A stretch of 64,000 nucleotides of DNA from Biostraticola tofi (GCF_004343195.1 NZ_SMCR01000003.1:1-64000), one strand, 5' to 3'; positions 39,985 to 50,542 are shown, counted from the first letter of the stretch. Notes: generated by a model from the letters alone, not told the origin. Numbers and translations: made by a program.

Positions 39985-40302
39985 TCAGCTCCAGAGCTTT
40001 TCCAGCTCATAAAGGCGACGGCTTTCTTCCTGCATGACGTGAACGATGACATCGCCCAGGTCGACAACGATCCAGTCGGCGACGCTTTCACCTTCGACGC
40101 CAAGGGGCATCAATCCGGCAGCGCGGGACTCCTGAACGACGTGATCTGCAATTGACATCACGTGGCGGCTGGAGGTGCCGGTACAGATGATCATGCAATC
40201 GGTAATACTGGATTTACCCTTTACATCGACAGAAATTATATCCTGACCTTTAAGATCATCTATTTTGTCAATAACGAAGTCTTTGAGCGTGTTATCTTGC
40301 AA
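39985..40302 (-). CDS. rsfS: RsfS, ribosomal silencing factor
   Basis: A 105-residue protein that binds uL14 and blocks subunit joining during starvation. It shows the family core [36 protein letters not shown] in pieces, [37 protein letters not shown]. In E. coli cobC lies between nadD and rsfS; here only 149 bases without a gene separate them. Confidence 0.97.
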   Translation of the reverse strand: MQDNTLKDFVIDKIDDLKGQDIISVDVKGKSSITDCMIICTGTSSRHVMSIADHVVQESRAAGLMPLGVEGESVADWIVVDLGDVIVHVMQEESRRLYELEKLWS

Positions 40303-40451
40303 AGGTTCCCCCTTCGGTGTGCTTTGCCTGCGCGGTTCTGGATGAACAGCGCTGTGAGTAGAGTGATTGTCCGGAAAATGGCGTGAGCGTGTTGTGGCGC
40401 CACCGGCATAAACGGCAAATCAAGCCGCGGAGTATATCACGGGCGCGCAGA

Positions 40452-41123
40452 CTAGCGATATAAACCCTGCGCGTCAATATAGCGCAGCACCGCAGGGGGC
40501 AGCATTTCATCGCAGGCCAGCCCCTGGTGACGCCGGTCGCGGATCTGGCTGGCTGAAATCGGCAGCAGCGGCGTTGATGCCAGGTAGATGCAGCCAGCCG
40601 GCTGGCGGTGGAGCTGGCCGATATCGTGGGTCACATGCGTTTCGAGCCAGGATTGCCATTCAGGCTCTGCCATATGGGTGGCATAGCCGGGTCTGGCACA
40701 GACCAGCAGATGGCACAGGGCAAGCAGTTCAGTACCCCGATGCCAGGTCGGCAGGGTCAGCAGCGAGTCCAGCCCGATAATGAACGCCAGCGGCTGGCAA
40801 GGCCCCCATTCGCTGCGCAGGTCGGTAAAGGTATCAAATGTCCAGGACGGTGTTTGCCGGCGCAACTCGCGGTCGTCCAGGCTGAACATACCTGAGGGCA
40901 TTCCGGCCAGCGCCAGCTCAACCATATGCAGACGCTGGCCCGCACTGGCTTCGGGCTGCGCTCGATGGGGCGGCACATTGTTCGGCATCAGAATGACATT
41001 ATCCAGTCCGACCATGGCGGCCAGGGACTGCACCGTATTGAGATGGCCGTAGTGGATCGGGTCAAATGTGCCGCCAAACAGCGCAATCAGTGGTTTGACG
41101 TCACAAGGTGGTGATTCAGGCAT
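40452..41123 (-). CDS. nadD: NadD, nicotinate-mononucleotide adenylyltransferase
   Basis: A 223-residue nucleotidyltransferase making nicotinate adenine dinucleotide. The ATP site is [16 protein letters not shown] (residues 14-29, with the HxGH-type HYGH), and [13 protein letters not shown] near residue 188 is the ISxTxxR-like loop. Overlaps the holA stop by eight bases. The last block, [16 protein letters not shown], fits E. coli. Confidence 0.96.
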   Translation of the reverse strand: MPESPPCDVKPLIALFGGTFDPIHYGHLNTVQSLAAMVGLDNVILMPNNVPPHRAQPEASAGQRLHMVELALAGMPSGMFSLDDRELRRQTPSWTFDTFTDLRSEWGPCQPLAFIIGLDSLLTLPTWHRGTELLALCHLLVCARPGYATHMAEPEWQSWLETHVTHDIGQLHRQPAGCIYLASTPLLPISASQIRDRRHQGLACDEMLPPAVLRYIDAQGLYR

Positions 41124-42147
41124 TCAGCATCAATCCGGGCAGGTTTTTTCCACACAACAGCAGGGATATCGCGTCGAAATCATCCCAGACAGGATAACCA
41201 TAGTCCTGCTTGAGGCTGATTTCAACCCGCACCATGGCCGCCACCGCCTGCTGAATCTGTCGGGCTGACAGTCGCTGCAGAGCCTGGGTTAGCAGGGGGC
41301 GACGATTCTGCCAGACCTTGTGCTGGTCAAACAAGGCGCGCAACGGCGTCTGGCGCATCGTCCTTTGCAGCGTCAGCAGCAGCATCACCTCACGCTGCAG
41401 ACTGCGCAGCAGGATAACCGGTTCACTGGCTTCACGGCGCAGCTGATTCAGGATATGGCCGGCGCGCTTGCTTTTGCCGGCAAGGATAGCGTCGACCCAG
41501 TGAAAAGGGGTGAAATGCGCGGCGTCATTGACCGCCGACTCAACGCGCAACAGCGTCAGTTTACCATCGGCATAAATCAGCGACAGTCGCTCCAGTGCCT
41601 GGGCCAGCGCCAGCAGATTGCCTTCATAGCAGTAGCAAAGCAGCTGGATAGCGGCATCGTCGGCGCTGAGTTTCATTGATTTGGCGCGTGCCGCCACCCA
41701 GCGCGGCAGTTGAGCCTGTTCAGGCGTCATGCAACTGATATAGACCGCATTCTGGCTGAGGGACTTGAACCAGGCACTGTTCTCCTGGGCGCGGGTAGGT
41801 TTGCTGCCGCGCAGGATCACTATCAGGTCGGGATGCTGCAGGGCCGACAGCTGCAGCAGCTTCTCACCCATCTGCGCGTTGGTCCCGCCATCGGGCAATA
41901 CCAGCAGCAATGTCTGCCGGCTGGCAAACAGGCTCAGTGCCTGGCAAAGACTGTAAATGTTATCCCAGTCGGTATTTGCGTCGAGGGTAACGCTGAAGTG
42001 CTCAGTGAATTCAGCCTTCTGGGCTTCAGCCCGGATACTGTCCTGGCTTTCCTGGATCAGCAGCGGATCGTTGCCGAACAAAAAATAGCAGGGGCGCAAT
42101 GATTCCTGCAATTGCGCCCCCAGCTGTTCCGGGTAAAGCCGGATCAT
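41116..42147 (-). CDS. holA: HolA, DNA polymerase III delta subunit
   Basis: A 343-residue clamp-loader subunit that opens the beta clamp. [39 protein letters not shown] is the clamp-binding N-terminus (LF motif in this area), followed by the AAA+-like domains; ending [11 protein letters not shown]. Size matches E. coli (343). The start overlaps lptE by four bases (ATGA). Confidence 0.96.
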   Translation of the reverse strand: MIRLYPEQLGAQLQESLRPCYFLFGNDPLLIQESQDSIRAEAQKAEFTEHFSVTLDANTDWDNIYSLCQALSLFASRQTLLLVLPDGGTNAQMGEKLLQLSALQHPDLIVILRGSKPTRAQENSAWFKSLSQNAVYISCMTPEQAQLPRWVAARAKSMKLSADDAAIQLLCYCYEGNLLALAQALERLSLIYADGKLTLLRVESAVNDAAHFTPFHWVDAILAGKSKRAGHILNQLRREASEPVILLRSLQREVMLLLTLQRTMRQTPLRALFDQHKVWQNRRPLLTQALQRLSARQIQQAVAAMVRVEISLKQDYGYPVWDDFDAISLLLCGKNLPGLMLNA

Positions 42148-42710
42148 TTAGCGGCCACACCCGCCGCGTCGGTTTTGGCGCTGGTGGGAGCAGCGTTGCC
42201 GGCTTCCTCGGCAGCATGGACTTCCAGCAGCCGGCGAACCAACTGCTGCGCCGCCTGCTGGCGCATTTCCTGGCGGATGATTTCGCCTTCCGCATCTTTG
42301 GCAAGCGCAGTCAGCGGGTTGTCGAAGAATGAACGGAACACCCTGATATCGATCGGGTAGAGATCTTTCCCGGGCGTCAATACCTGCGCCTGGACATTCA
42401 GGATCAACTGATATTCGGCGGTTTTACCATCCTGGAACACCGAAGCGGTTGACTGGCTTTCGGACGAACCGGTAATGCGCAGCGAAGGCAATGTCTTGCT
42501 TGCCGGGTCCGAGTCATCGGCGATGGTCACATCGCTGAGGCGCAGCTCGGCACGTACCGCCCGAGTCAACGGGCCGTACTGATCATAGCTATTCAGGGTC
42601 ATGGTCTTCATTTCGCTTGGCACTTGAGTGGTGCCGCGCAGATGAAAACCACAGCCTGCAGTAGCCAGCACCACCAGTCCCAGTAAAAATGCTAAAGTAC
42701 GATGTCGCAC
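42144..42710 (-). CDS. lptE: LptE, LPS-assembly outer-membrane lipoprotein
   Basis: A 188-residue lipoprotein that plugs the LptD barrel in LPS export. I start at a GTG ([20 protein letters not shown]), which has AGGAGG four bases upstream; a TTG six codons earlier overlaps the leuS stop but lacks a site. Lipobox TAGC is followed by [36 protein letters not shown], typical of LptE. An Ala-rich tail ends the protein. It is 14 bases downstream of leuS. Confidence 0.95.
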   Translation of the reverse strand: MRHRTLAFLLGLVVLATAGCGFHLRGTTQVPSEMKTMTLNSYDQYGPLTRAVRAELRLSDVTIADDSDPASKTLPSLRITGSSESQSTASVFQDGKTAEYQLILNVQAQVLTPGKDLYPIDIRVFRSFFDNPLTALAKDAEGEIIRQEMRQQAAQQLVRRLLEVHAAEEAGNAAPTSAKTDAAGVAAK

Positions 42711-42724
42711 GATGCCTCCTTGAC

Positions 42725-45307
42725 TCAACCCACCACCAGGTTAAGCAGTTTACCCGGAACGTAAATCACTTTACGTATCTGGGCCCCCTCCAGATATTTC
42801 GCAACCAGATGTTCTTTGGCCGCACGCTCACGTACCAGTGCTTCATCAGCATCCGCAGGCACGGTAATTTTTGCCCGCAGCTTGCCATTTACCTGTACCA
42901 CAACCAGTTTGGCATCTTCAACCATTGCCGCGTCATCGGCAACCGGCCATGAGGCATTGTCGATATCGCCTTCACCGCCGAGCGCCTGCCACAACGCAAA
43001 GCTTGCATGCGGGGTGAACGGATACAACAAACGCACCACCGAGGTCAGGGCTTCCTGCAGCAGGGCTCTGTCCTGCTCGGTTTCCTGGGGGGCGCGAGCC
43101 AGTTTGTTCATCAGTTCCATAACCGCGGCGATCGCCGTATTAAAGGTCTGACGGCGACCGATATCGTCAGTCACCTTGGCGATGGTCTTGTGCAGATCGC
43201 GACGCAGATCTTTCTGGGCGCTGTTGAGCCCGGTGACGTCAAGCGCGCTTACCGCGCCACGGGAAGTATGGTCAAATACCAGCTTCCAGACGCGTTTGAG
43301 GAAGCGGTTCGCTCCCTCAACCCCGGACTCCTGCCATTCAAGGGTCATGTCCGCCGGCGAGGCGAACATCATAAACAGCCTGACGGTATCGGCACCGTAT
43401 TTTTCTACCATCACCTGCGGGTCGATGCCGTTGTTTTTCGACTTGGACATTTTGCTCATGCCCGCGTAGATGACTTCTCGGCCTTCGTTGTCGGTGGATT
43501 TGGAAATGCGGCCTTTGTCATCGCGTTCGACGGTGACATCCACCGGCGATACCCAGATGCGCTCGCCGCCGCTGCCGATGCGATAGAAGGCATCAGCCAG
43601 CACCATGCCTTGACACAGCAGACGTTTTGCCGGTTCATCGGAATTCACCAGTCCGGCGTCGCGCAACAGCTTGTGAAAGAATCGGAAATACATCAGATGC
43701 ATGATGGCGTGTTCGATGCCGCCGATATATTGATCGACCGGCAGCCAGTAATTAGCCGCCGCCGGATCAAGCATACCCTGGTCATAGTCCGGGCAGGTAT
43801 AGCGCGCATAATACCAGGAAGATTCCATGAAGGTATCAAAGGTATCGGTTTCACGCAGCGCCGGCTGACCGTTTACCGTGGTCTGCGCCCAGGTCGGATC
43901 TTGTTTGATCGGGCTCGAAATACCGTCCATGACCACATCTTCAGGCAGCAGCACCGGCAATTGATCATCAGGTGCAGGCACCACGGTGCCGTCTTCCAGG
44001 GTCACCATCGGAATAGGTGCGCCCCAGTAGCGCTGACGGGAAACGCCCCAGTCGCGCAGCCGATAGTTGACCTTGCGCTCGCCCACACCTTGGGCAACCA
44101 GCTTGTCGGCGATAGCGTTAAAGCCTGCCAGGTGGTCAAGTCCGTTGAATTCACCCGAGTTGAACAGGGCGCCTTTTTCGGTCATCGCCTGCAAAGACAG
44201 ATCGGGTTCGCTGCCGTCGGCGGTCAGAATGACCGGCGTTATCGGCAGATGGTATTTGGTGGCAAATTCCCAGTCGCGCTGATCGTGGCCGGGGACCGCC
44301 ATCACTGCGCCGGTGCCGTATTCCATTAAAACGAAGTTGGCGACCCATACCGGGACTTTTTCACCGTTCAGCGGATGGACGGCATACAGGCCGGTTTCCA
44401 TGCCTTTTTTTTCCATGGTGGCCATTTCTGCTTCGGCTACCTTGGTATTACGGCACTCGTTGATGAAATCCGCCAGGGCCGGGTTGGATGCCGCCGCCTG
44501 CAGTGACAGAGGATGGCCCGCCGCCACGGCAACATACGTCACGCCCATGAAGGTATCGGGGCGGGTAGTATAGACCGACAGCTTTTCTTCGCTGTTTTCC
44601 ACATCAAAGGTGATCTCAACCCCTTCAGAACGGCCGATCCAGTTACGCTGCATGGTTTTGACCTGCTCAGGCCAGCTTTCCAGCGTATCCAGGTCATAGA
44701 GCAGTTCATCGGCATACGCGGTGATTTTAACAAACCACTGCGGAATCTCTTTACGCTCGACTTTGGTATCGCAGCGCCAACAGCAACCATCAATCACCTG
44801 TTCGTTGGCCAACACCGTCTGATCGTGCGGGCACCAGTTCACCGCCGAGGTTTTCTTGTAGACCAGGCCCTTTTCATAAAGGCGGGTGAAGAACCACTGT
44901 TCCCAGCGATAGTATTCCGGCCGGCAGGTGGTGACTTCTCGGCTCCAGTCATAGCCGAAACCCAGCAGTTTCAGCTGGTTTTTCATGTAGTCGATATTGT
45001 CGTAAGTCCAAGGCGCCGGAGCGGTGTTGTTCTTGACCGCCGCACCTTCGGCGGGCAGGCCGAACGCATCCCAGCCAATCGGCTGCAGGACGTTTTTGCC
45101 GAGCATACGCTGATACCGGGAAATCACATCACCAATACTGTAATTACGCACATGGCCCATGTGAAGTCGACCGGAGGGATAAGGCAGCATAGACAGGCAA
45201 TAATATTTTTCTTTGCCTGCGTCTTCGGTCACTTTGAAAGTCTGATGTTCTTGCCAGTGAAGCTGAACGTGGGATTCTATCTCTTCCGGGCGATATTGCT
45301 CTTGCAT
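42725..45307 (-). CDS. leuS: LeuS, leucyl-tRNA synthetase
   Basis: An 860-residue class I synthetase charging tRNA-Leu. The HIGH motif is [14 protein letters not shown] (about residues 39-52); the CP1 editing domain has the TTRPDTFMG block (about 249); KMSKS appears as [11 protein letters not shown] near residue 615; the C-terminal anticodon-binding and leucine-specific regions follow. Length equals E. coli LeuS. Large open frames on the opposite strand are mirror artefacts. Confidence 0.98.
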   Translation of the reverse strand: MQEQYRPEEIESHVQLHWQEHQTFKVTEDAGKEKYYCLSMLPYPSGRLHMGHVRNYSIGDVISRYQRMLGKNVLQPIGWDAFGLPAEGAAVKNNTAPAPWTYDNIDYMKNQLKLLGFGYDWSREVTTCRPEYYRWEQWFFTRLYEKGLVYKKTSAVNWCPHDQTVLANEQVIDGCCWRCDTKVERKEIPQWFVKITAYADELLYDLDTLESWPEQVKTMQRNWIGRSEGVEITFDVENSEEKLSVYTTRPDTFMGVTYVAVAAGHPLSLQAAASNPALADFINECRNTKVAEAEMATMEKKGMETGLYAVHPLNGEKVPVWVANFVLMEYGTGAVMAVPGHDQRDWEFATKYHLPITPVILTADGSEPDLSLQAMTEKGALFNSGEFNGLDHLAGFNAIADKLVAQGVGERKVNYRLRDWGVSRQRYWGAPIPMVTLEDGTVVPAPDDQLPVLLPEDVVMDGISSPIKQDPTWAQTTVNGQPALRETDTFDTFMESSWYYARYTCPDYDQGMLDPAAANYWLPVDQYIGGIEHAIMHLMYFRFFHKLLRDAGLVNSDEPAKRLLCQGMVLADAFYRIGSGGERIWVSPVDVTVERDDKGRISKSTDNEGREVIYAGMSKMSKSKNNGIDPQVMVEKYGADTVRLFMMFASPADMTLEWQESGVEGANRFLKRVWKLVFDHTSRGAVSALDVTGLNSAQKDLRRDLHKTIAKVTDDIGRRQTFNTAIAAVMELMNKLARAPQETEQDRALLQEALTSVVRLLYPFTPHASFALWQALGGEGDIDNASWPVADDAAMVEDAKLVVVQVNGKLRAKITVPADADEALVRERAAKEHLVAKYLEGAQIRKVIYVPGKLLNLVVG

Positions 45308-45593
45308 GGCAGCCAGTGGTCCTATGGGTTAATACAGCCACGCCCCTGTGTTCGGGCGTCATAACGATTCAATGATCCGCCTAGCATAGCTGATAAGCAA
45401 TAGCGGCAACAACACCCACAGCGTCAGGGAGCGGTATTTCAGCGGCAATCATTCAAATTCTGAAGAATTATTCCCTGCCATTCCATTTTAACCCGCGTGC
45501 TCCGTTTGTTTTGGACTAAAATTATCAGTGTGATAATCATAAGTGCCTGTTTTGTCGCTGCGGCGATCGCCTGCGGGATACAAGGAGATAACG

Positions 45594-46076
45594 ATGGACA
45601 AGGTTGCTCAATACTACCATGAATTACTGAGTTCTCTCAGCCAACGTCTGGAAGATGGCGAAAGGGATATTGATACGCTGGTAGACGATGCCCGGCAGCG
45701 TTTGTCGGGCACCGGCGATCTTACGCCCACCGAAGTTGAACAGGTTTGTGGGGCCGTGCGCCGTGACCTGGAAGAATTCGCCCGCAGTTATGATGAAAGC
45801 CGGGAAGACGATGATGAGAGCGTCTTTCTGCGGGTTATCAAAGAAAGCCTTTGGCAGCGGTTGGCGGATATAACCGATAAAACCCAGCTTGAATGGAAAG
45901 AAGTATTTAAAGATGTCAGCCATCACGGGGTCTATCACAGCGGCGAAGTCGTCGGGCTGGGCAATCTGGTGTGCGAACGCTGTCATCATTATCTGGCGTT
46001 CTATACACCGGAAGTCCTGCCGGTTTGCCCTGCTTGCGGCCATGATCAGTTCAATCGTCAGCCGTTTAGAAACTGA
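45594..46076 (+). CDS. ybeL: YbeL, DUF1451 zinc-ribbon protein
   Basis: A 160-residue protein starting MDKVAQYYHELLSSLSQRLEDGERDID after AAGGAGATAACG. A helical, acidic N-terminal part leads to a zinc ribbon with two CxxC pairs: LVCERCHHYL and PVCPACGHDQF (about residues 125-152). Function unknown. It diverges from leuS, as in E. coli; the 286-base gap between them holds their promoters. Confidence 0.94.
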   Translation: MDKVAQYYHELLSSLSQRLEDGERDIDTLVDDARQRLSGTGDLTPTEVEQVCGAVRRDLEEFARSYDESREDDDESVFLRVIKESLWQRLADITDKTQLEWKEVFKDVSHHGVYHSGEVVGLGNLVCERCHHYLAFYTPEVLPVCPACGHDQFNRQPFRN

Positions 46077-46137
46077 ACTGACCAGTGATTCGCCGCCGAT
46101 GCACCCGGTTGCGTATTGAGATGGCATTATATTATCT

Positions 46138-46188
46138 GCTAGGCAGCTAGGCAGCTAGGCAGCTAGGGCAGCTAGGGCAGCTACGGCC
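46138..46188 (+). repeat. Short tandem repeat, 8-9 base unit
   Basis: Three copies of GCTAGGCA, two of GCTAGGGCA and a diverged GCTACGGCC in a row. The unit length is not a multiple of three and it lies outside genes, 60 bases past ybeL. The rest of 46189-46371 holds no recognised gene. Confidence 0.9.
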
Positions 46189-46371
46189 GCCAAGGTTGCG
46201 GAGTAACAGAGACCGGTGTTGCGGCCGACTGTTCAGCCGCACCCTTTTTCGACAGCCGCCCCAGGAAATAGTGGCCAGACTATCCCACCGCCAGCTTGGG
46301 GTACCTTGGGTCACCCGCCTGAAAACCGAACGGCAGACCGGCGCATTACACGTTGCTGGCTGCCACCGGAC

Positions 46372-47100
46372 TCAATGTAGGATCTTGGCCAGGAAATCGC
46401 GGGCCCGATCGGATTGAGGATGCTGGAAAAAGGCTTCCTTCGGTGAGTCCTCTATGATTTTCCCTTCATCCATGAAAATCACCCGGTGCGCGACCTTGCG
46501 GGCAAAGCCCATCTCATGGGTGACCACCATCATGGTCATGCCTTCCTGGGCCAGTTCCACCATGACATCCAGGACTTCATTGATCATTTCCGGATCAAGC
46601 GCCGAGGTCGGCTCATCAAACAGCATCGCGATAGGATCCATGCACAGCGCCCGGGCAATGGCCACACGCTGTTGTTGACCGCCGGACAGCTGGCCGGGAA
46701 ACTTGTCTGCGTGGGCACTCAGGCCTACGCGCTCCAGTAGCTTGAGCCCTTTCTGACGCGCCTCGGCCTTATCGCGCTTAAGCACCTTCACCTGCGCCAG
46801 CGTCAGGTTCTCGATAATCGACAGATGGGGAAACAGTTCGAAATGCTGAAACACCATGCCGACACGTGAACGCAACTGCGCCAGATTGGTGCCTTTATCG
46901 TTCACCGCCGTTCCGTTGACCAGTATTTGCCCCTGCTGAATCGGCTCAAGGCCGTTGACGGTTTTAATCAATGTGGACTTGCCTGAGCCGGAGGGGCCAC
47001 AAACGACCACCACTTCGCCTTTTTTGACTTCGGTGGTGCAGTCAGTCAGAACCTGAAAGTGACCATACCATTTTGAAACGTTTTTCAGGGAAATCATCAA
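46372..47100 (-). CDS. gltL: GltL, glutamate/aspartate ABC transporter ATPase
   Basis: A 242-residue polar-amino-acid importer ATPase: Walker [10 protein letters not shown] (residues 35-43), [13 protein letters not shown]-loop, [15 protein letters not shown] signature, [14 protein letters not shown] Walker B and VTHEMGFAR switch. It pairs with GltJ and GltK. Start overlaps the gltK stop by four bases. Confidence 0.96.
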   Translation of the reverse strand: MMISLKNVSKWYGHFQVLTDCTTEVKKGEVVVVCGPSGSGKSTLIKTVNGLEPIQQGQILVNGTAVNDKGTNLAQLRSRVGMVFQHFELFPHLSIIENLTLAQVKVLKRDKAEARQKGLKLLERVGLSAHADKFPGQLSGGQQQRVAIARALCMDPIAMLFDEPTSALDPEMINEVLDVMVELAQEGMTMMVVTHEMGFARKVAHRVIFMDEGKIIEDSPKEAFFQHPQSDRARDFLAKILH

Positions 47101-47771
47101 ACTGTCCTTTTCTTCAAATAATTCACCAGCAGGGAGGCACTCAGGCTTATGACAAAATACACCAGGCCGGCAAACAAAATCATTTCTACCTGGGTCCCAT
47201 CACGCTCGCCCATCGAAGACGCGGAGCGGAAGAAATCAGCCAGACTTAATACATAAACCAATGAGGTATCCTGGAACAGGACAATCCCCTGGGTTAATAG
47301 CAGCGGCACCATGGCGCGAAATGCCTGGGGCAGGATGACCAGCTTCATCGACTGCCAGTGGGTCATGCCCAGCGCCAGCGCGGCCGAAGACTGGCCCCGA
47401 GAAATGCTGATAATCCCGGCACGGATGATTTCAGAATAATACGCTGCTTCAAACAGCGAAAAAGCCACCATCGCTGAAATAAGCCTGATGTCGGTCTGCG
47501 GCGAAATGCCCAGTACTTTGGTCAGCAGGCTTGGCACCACCAGATAAAACCACAACAGCACCATCAGCAGCGGCACTGAGCGGAACAGGTTGACATAAAT
47601 TTTGGCGAACCAACTGACAGGTTTGATTGGCGATAGGCGCATGACCGCCAGTACCGTGCCCCAGATAATGCCGAAGAACACCGCGGTAAAGGTGATCTTC
47701 AAGGTAATTATCATGCCTTGCATCATATAGGGCAGGCCGGGAATGATCGAACTCCAGTCAAATTCGTACAT
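47097..47771 (-). CDS. gltK: GltK, glutamate/aspartate ABC permease
   Basis: A 224-residue inner-membrane permease with five helices, [28 protein letters not shown] at the N-terminus and the EAA-type loop [24 protein letters not shown] near residue 135. It forms a heterodimer with GltJ; start and stop codons touch those of gltJ and gltL. Confidence 0.96.
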   Translation of the reverse strand: MYEFDWSSIIPGLPYMMQGMIITLKITFTAVFFGIIWGTVLAVMRLSPIKPVSWFAKIYVNLFRSVPLLMVLLWFYLVVPSLLTKVLGISPQTDIRLISAMVAFSLFEAAYYSEIIRAGIISISRGQSSAALALGMTHWQSMKLVILPQAFRAMVPLLLTQGIVLFQDTSLVYVLSLADFFRSASSMGERDGTQVEMILFAGLVYFVISLSASLLVNYLKKRTV

Positions 47772-48511
47772 TATTTGCCTCCCATATAGCCCGGCAGGCG
47801 AATTTTTCTTTCTACAAAATACATGCTCAACATGATCAGGGCGTTGATTATCAAATATCCCACGGTGATGGCGGTAAATGATTCATAGGCGTGGGCTGAA
47901 TAATCCAGCAGTTTGCTGGCTTGGGCGGCCATTTCCACCAGCCCGATGGTGGAGGCTACCGATGAATTTTTCACCAGATTCAGCATTTCAGAGGTCATCG
48001 GCGGTACGATGACCCGATAGGCATTGGGCAGCAGCACATAGCGGTAGGTCTGGGACAGAGTCAGCCCCATCGCCAGGCCGGCGGCCTGCTGGCCTCGGGG
48101 CAGGGACTGGATACCTGAGCGCACCTGCTCGCAGATGCGGGCTGCGGTAAAGAGCCCAAGGCAGATCATCGATGAAACGAAAAACTGGATATTGGGATCC
48201 AGTTCCGCCTTGAACCACATGCCGATATCGGCCGGCAGCAGTTCCGGCACCACCAGATACCAGATAAAGAACTGCACAATCAGGGGGACGTTACGAAATA
48301 ACTCGACATAGCCGGTACCCAGCGCCGAAAGGAAACGGTTGGGAACGGTACGCAGGATACCGAATATCGACCCGACGAAAAAGGCGATGATCCAAGCGCA
48401 TAACGAGACCGCCACGGTGACTTTGAAGCCTGACCAAAGCCAGCCTAGATAGGTGGTGTTGCCAAACGGGGCCGCTTCGAAAAAGATACCCCAGTTCCAA
48501 TCTATTGACAT
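47771..48511 (-). CDS. gltJ: GltJ, glutamate/aspartate ABC permease
   Basis: A 246-residue permease starting [29 protein letters not shown], which equals the E. coli start; nine upstream codons are open but lie within the terminator-bearing leader. EAA loop: [28 protein letters not shown] lies seven bases ahead of the ATG, just after a strong hairpin, so read-through sets GltJKL levels relative to GltI. Confidence 0.96.
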   Translation of the reverse strand: MSIDWNWGIFFEAAPFGNTTYLGWLWSGFKVTVAVSLCAWIIAFFVGSIFGILRTVPNRFLSALGTGYVELFRNVPLIVQFFIWYLVVPELLPADIGMWFKAELDPNIQFFVSSMICLGLFTAARICEQVRSGIQSLPRGQQAAGLAMGLTLSQTYRYVLLPNAYRVIVPPMTSEMLNLVKNSSVASTIGLVEMAAQASKLLDYSAHAYESFTAITVGYLIINALIMLSMYFVERKIRLPGYMGGK

Positions 48512-48523
48512 AAAAACTCCGGT

Positions 48524-48546
48524 AAAAAAGGGTAGCATGGCTACCC
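48524..48546 (-). terminator. Intra-operon terminator between gltI and gltJ
   Basis: GGGTAGC-CAT-GCTACCC followed by six T on the minus strand, directly before the gltJ ribosome-binding site. It attenuates transcription into gltJKL and forms the 3' end of the SroC-like RNA. Confidence 0.9.
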
Positions 48547-48665
48547 TGAAGATTGATGAACGGCTATATGAACCGCGCAGCGGGGAACGGCCGCCGCACG
48601 TCTGTCTGTCCTTGCCTTTTCCAGCAATCGATAGGGTGGGTTATAACCCACCCTTATTATCGTTA
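48524..48665 (-). ncRNA. sroC: SroC-like 3'-derived RNA in the gltI-gltJ gap
   Basis: The 154-base gltI-gltJ gap begins with a perfect 22-base palindrome (48633-48654, AGGGTGGGTT/AACCCACCCT) right after the gltI stop, and ends with a strong terminator before gltJ. In E. coli and Salmonella the same gap yields SroC, a stable RNA processed from gltI mRNA that sponges GcvB. Layout (5' stem, unpaired middle, terminal hairpin with U-run) fits. The middle sequence was not compared with a covariance model. Confidence 0.68.
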
Positions 48666-49562
48666 TTAGTTTACGGCCTTGTCGTTAGGGGCGCTGAACA
48701 GCTGCTTGACGTCATCGGACATATCAAAATTCATGTTCAGATTCTTGGGTGGGATAGGCTGTTTGAACCAGGTGTCATACCATTTCGCAGCGGTGCCGGA
48801 CGTCTGGATTGAAGCGATGGCGGTGTCGACCAGTTTCTTGAACTCCTGATCATCCTTGCGCAGCATACAGCCGTAGGCTTCTTTTGATTGAGGCGTACCC
48901 AAAATATCCCATTGATCGGGTTTCTTGGATTTGGCGCGTTCGCCGGCAAGCAGCGCATCATCCATCATGAAGGCCACCGCACGGCCGCTTTCCAGTGTAC
49001 GGAAAGAGTCGCCATGATCTTTGGTGCTGATGATGCGCAGGTCCAGTTTCTTCTCATCATTCAGCTTATTCAGCAGCACTTCCGAGGTGGTGCCGGCGGT
49101 GACAACCACGGTTTTGCCTTTCAAATCGTCGAAATCTTTAATATCGCTGCCTTTCTTGACTGCCAGACGGGTGCCGATGATAAACACGGTATTGGAGAAT
49201 GCGACCTGTTTTTGCCGTTCTGCGTTATTGGTGGTTGAACCACATTCGAAATCATAAGTGCCATTTTGCAGCAGCGGAATACGGTTTTGCGACGTGATCG
49301 GCAAGTATTTAACCTGCAGATTAGGCGCCTCAACTTTTTTCTTTACCGCATCGACAATGGCATCGGAGTAAGCCTGGGAATAACCGACCACTTTTTGTTG
49401 ATTATCGTAATAGGAGAAGGGAACAGAGGATTCTCGGTGGCCGACAACGATAACGCCACTGTCTTTGATTTTCTTCAGCGTACCGGTCAGCTCTTCCGCA
49501 TGGGCCATACTGCCGGCCATGCCGAGGATTAAAAACGATAAAGCCAATTTGCGCATTTGCAT
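48666..49562 (-). CDS. gltI: GltI, glutamate/aspartate periplasmic binding protein
   Basis: A 298-residue binding protein with signal peptide MQMRKLALSFLILGMAGSMAHA-EE. Type II periplasmic fold: VVGHRESSVPFSYYDNQQKVVGYSQAYSD, ITSQNRIPLLQNGTYDFECGSTTNN, VVVTAGTTSEVLLNKLN, SFRTLESGRAVAFMMDDALLAGER. It matches E. coli GltI throughout. A GGAG site lies before the ATG. First gene of gltIJKL; NtrC-type dyads lie about 200 bases upstream. Confidence 0.97.
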   Translation of the reverse strand: MQMRKLALSFLILGMAGSMAHAEELTGTLKKIKDSGVIVVGHRESSVPFSYYDNQQKVVGYSQAYSDAIVDAVKKKVEAPNLQVKYLPITSQNRIPLLQNGTYDFECGSTTNNAERQKQVAFSNTVFIIGTRLAVKKGSDIKDFDDLKGKTVVVTAGTTSEVLLNKLNDEKKLDLRIISTKDHGDSFRTLESGRAVAFMMDDALLAGERAKSKKPDQWDILGTPQSKEAYGCMLRKDDQEFKKLVDTAIASIQTSGTAAKWYDTWFKQPIPPKNLNMNFDMSDDVKQLFSAPNDKAVN

Positions 49563-49915
49563 CTTCCAACTCCTTTGCTGTCAACATGCCGCCGGTAACG
49601 TGTTCGACGGCTGCAATCATGAGTATCACGTTAGCCCCGGTTGAGGTCTGACGCGTAAAGTCAAAGCGGGGTACGTTAAAAATAGATGAATGTAAATAAT
49701 TTGAAATAGAAATGTTTACCTTTTGCGAGACAGAGCGCACCATTAAATTGCACGCTGACGCTTATGCACCAACATGGTGCGTATATTGCACCATTCAAGC
49801 AGCTCTGATGACGATAGCTATTGTTCGCGACCGGTAATTCTTCACATTCGATATAGTTAGCAGCAAAAATCATGCCATTTAGAACAATTGCCCCTGGGTG
49901 GGGCATGGGAGGAGG
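49563..49915 (-). promoter_or_regulatory. gltI upstream region
   Basis: No gene in 350 bases. It is AT-rich at 49675-49730 and holds NtrC-type dyads. The only GG-N10-GC match on the minus strand (49577-49590) overlaps the ribosome-binding site region, too near the ATG to be a usable sigma-54 promoter, so the promoter type remains undecided. Confidence 0.5.
49735..49796 (-). promoter_or_regulatory. NtrC-type enhancer sites upstream of gltI
   Basis: TGCACC-AACAT-GGTGCG (49765-49781) is a near-perfect NtrC dyad (consensus TGCACC-N5-GGTGCA). GGTGC is shared with an adjacent element GGTGC-GTATAT-TGCACC, and further half-sites GCGCACCA and TTGCACG lie at 49735-49753. Clustered sites 170-230 bases before a transport gene are typical of nitrogen-regulated enhancers. 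Confidence 0.75.
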
Positions 49916-50506
49916 TTATTCTGCGTCGCTTCGAGCGGCCGAAATGGCGACATGGGCTTTGAATACTTCGAGGGCGGTCGGTAGCTGGCTGCGATCTGCC
50001 TGTTTTTCGCTGTTCCACAGATCGGCAAAAGTAATAGCCCGGCCGCAATGGATAAACACCTCATCGACATCAATGACGATAATGCTTTTCGCCGGGTGGC
50101 CGTTTTGAGCAAAGCGGCCGCACAGTTGTGGGTCGACCGAAATACGGGCGCGGCCATTGACTCTGAATCCCTCAGCCCAGCCAGGTATAAGAAACAGGAT
50201 GCCGACGAAAGCATTCTGCAAAATATTGCTCAAACCATCAAGACGGTTGTTGCCTGACCGGTCAGGCAACAACAGGGTTTTGCTATCCTCTACATGGACA
50301 AAGCCCGGCTCGCCGCCTTTGGGGGAGCAATCGATACCGGACGCGCCGAGGGTGCCCAGCACGATAAACGGCGACAGGTTAATCAGGCGCCGAGCGTAGT
50401 CATCAATATGATCAATCTGCTTTTGCACCACAGCTGGATAGGGCTGGGCATAATGTTCGCGCAGCGAAGAAGGCTCGGTAAGCAAAAATTGAGGGTCGAT
50501 ATTCAT
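49916..50506 (-). CDS. Pyridoxamine-phosphate-oxidase-family protein
   Basis: A 196-residue flavin/split-barrel protein (PNPOx-like). Visible: PYPAVVQKQIDHIDDYARRLINLSPFIVLGTLG, IDCSPKGGEPGFVHVEDSKTLLLPDRSGNNRLDGLSNILQNAFVGILFLIPG and FRVNGRARISVDPQ, the pattern of the subgroup that binds FMN or F420-like cofactors (SPKGD...PDRxGNxxxD). It is not part of the glt region in E. coli; here it separates gltI from lnt. Start is uncertain: an ATG six codons upstream is equally free of a good ribosome-binding site. Substrate unknown. Confidence 0.85.
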   Translation of the reverse strand: MNIDPQFLLTEPSSLREHYAQPYPAVVQKQIDHIDDYARRLINLSPFIVLGTLGASGIDCSPKGGEPGFVHVEDSKTLLLPDRSGNNRLDGLSNILQNAFVGILFLIPGWAEGFRVNGRARISVDPQLCGRFAQNGHPAKSIIVIDVDEVFIHCGRAITFADLWNSEKQADRSQLPTALEVFKAHVAISAARSDAE

Positions 50507-50542
50507 ACAGGGCTCATCGTTCAAAAGGTTATCATCAGGTTT

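Noticed and set aside
43007-44329. A 440-codon plus-strand open frame opposite leuS
   Set aside because: It mirrors a strongly conserved leuS gene; its translation has no family motif and arises from GC-rich codon use on the other strand.
49577-49590. GG-N10-GC match as a sigma-54 promoter for gltI
   Set aside because: The transcript would start three bases before the ATG and lose the ribosome-binding site.
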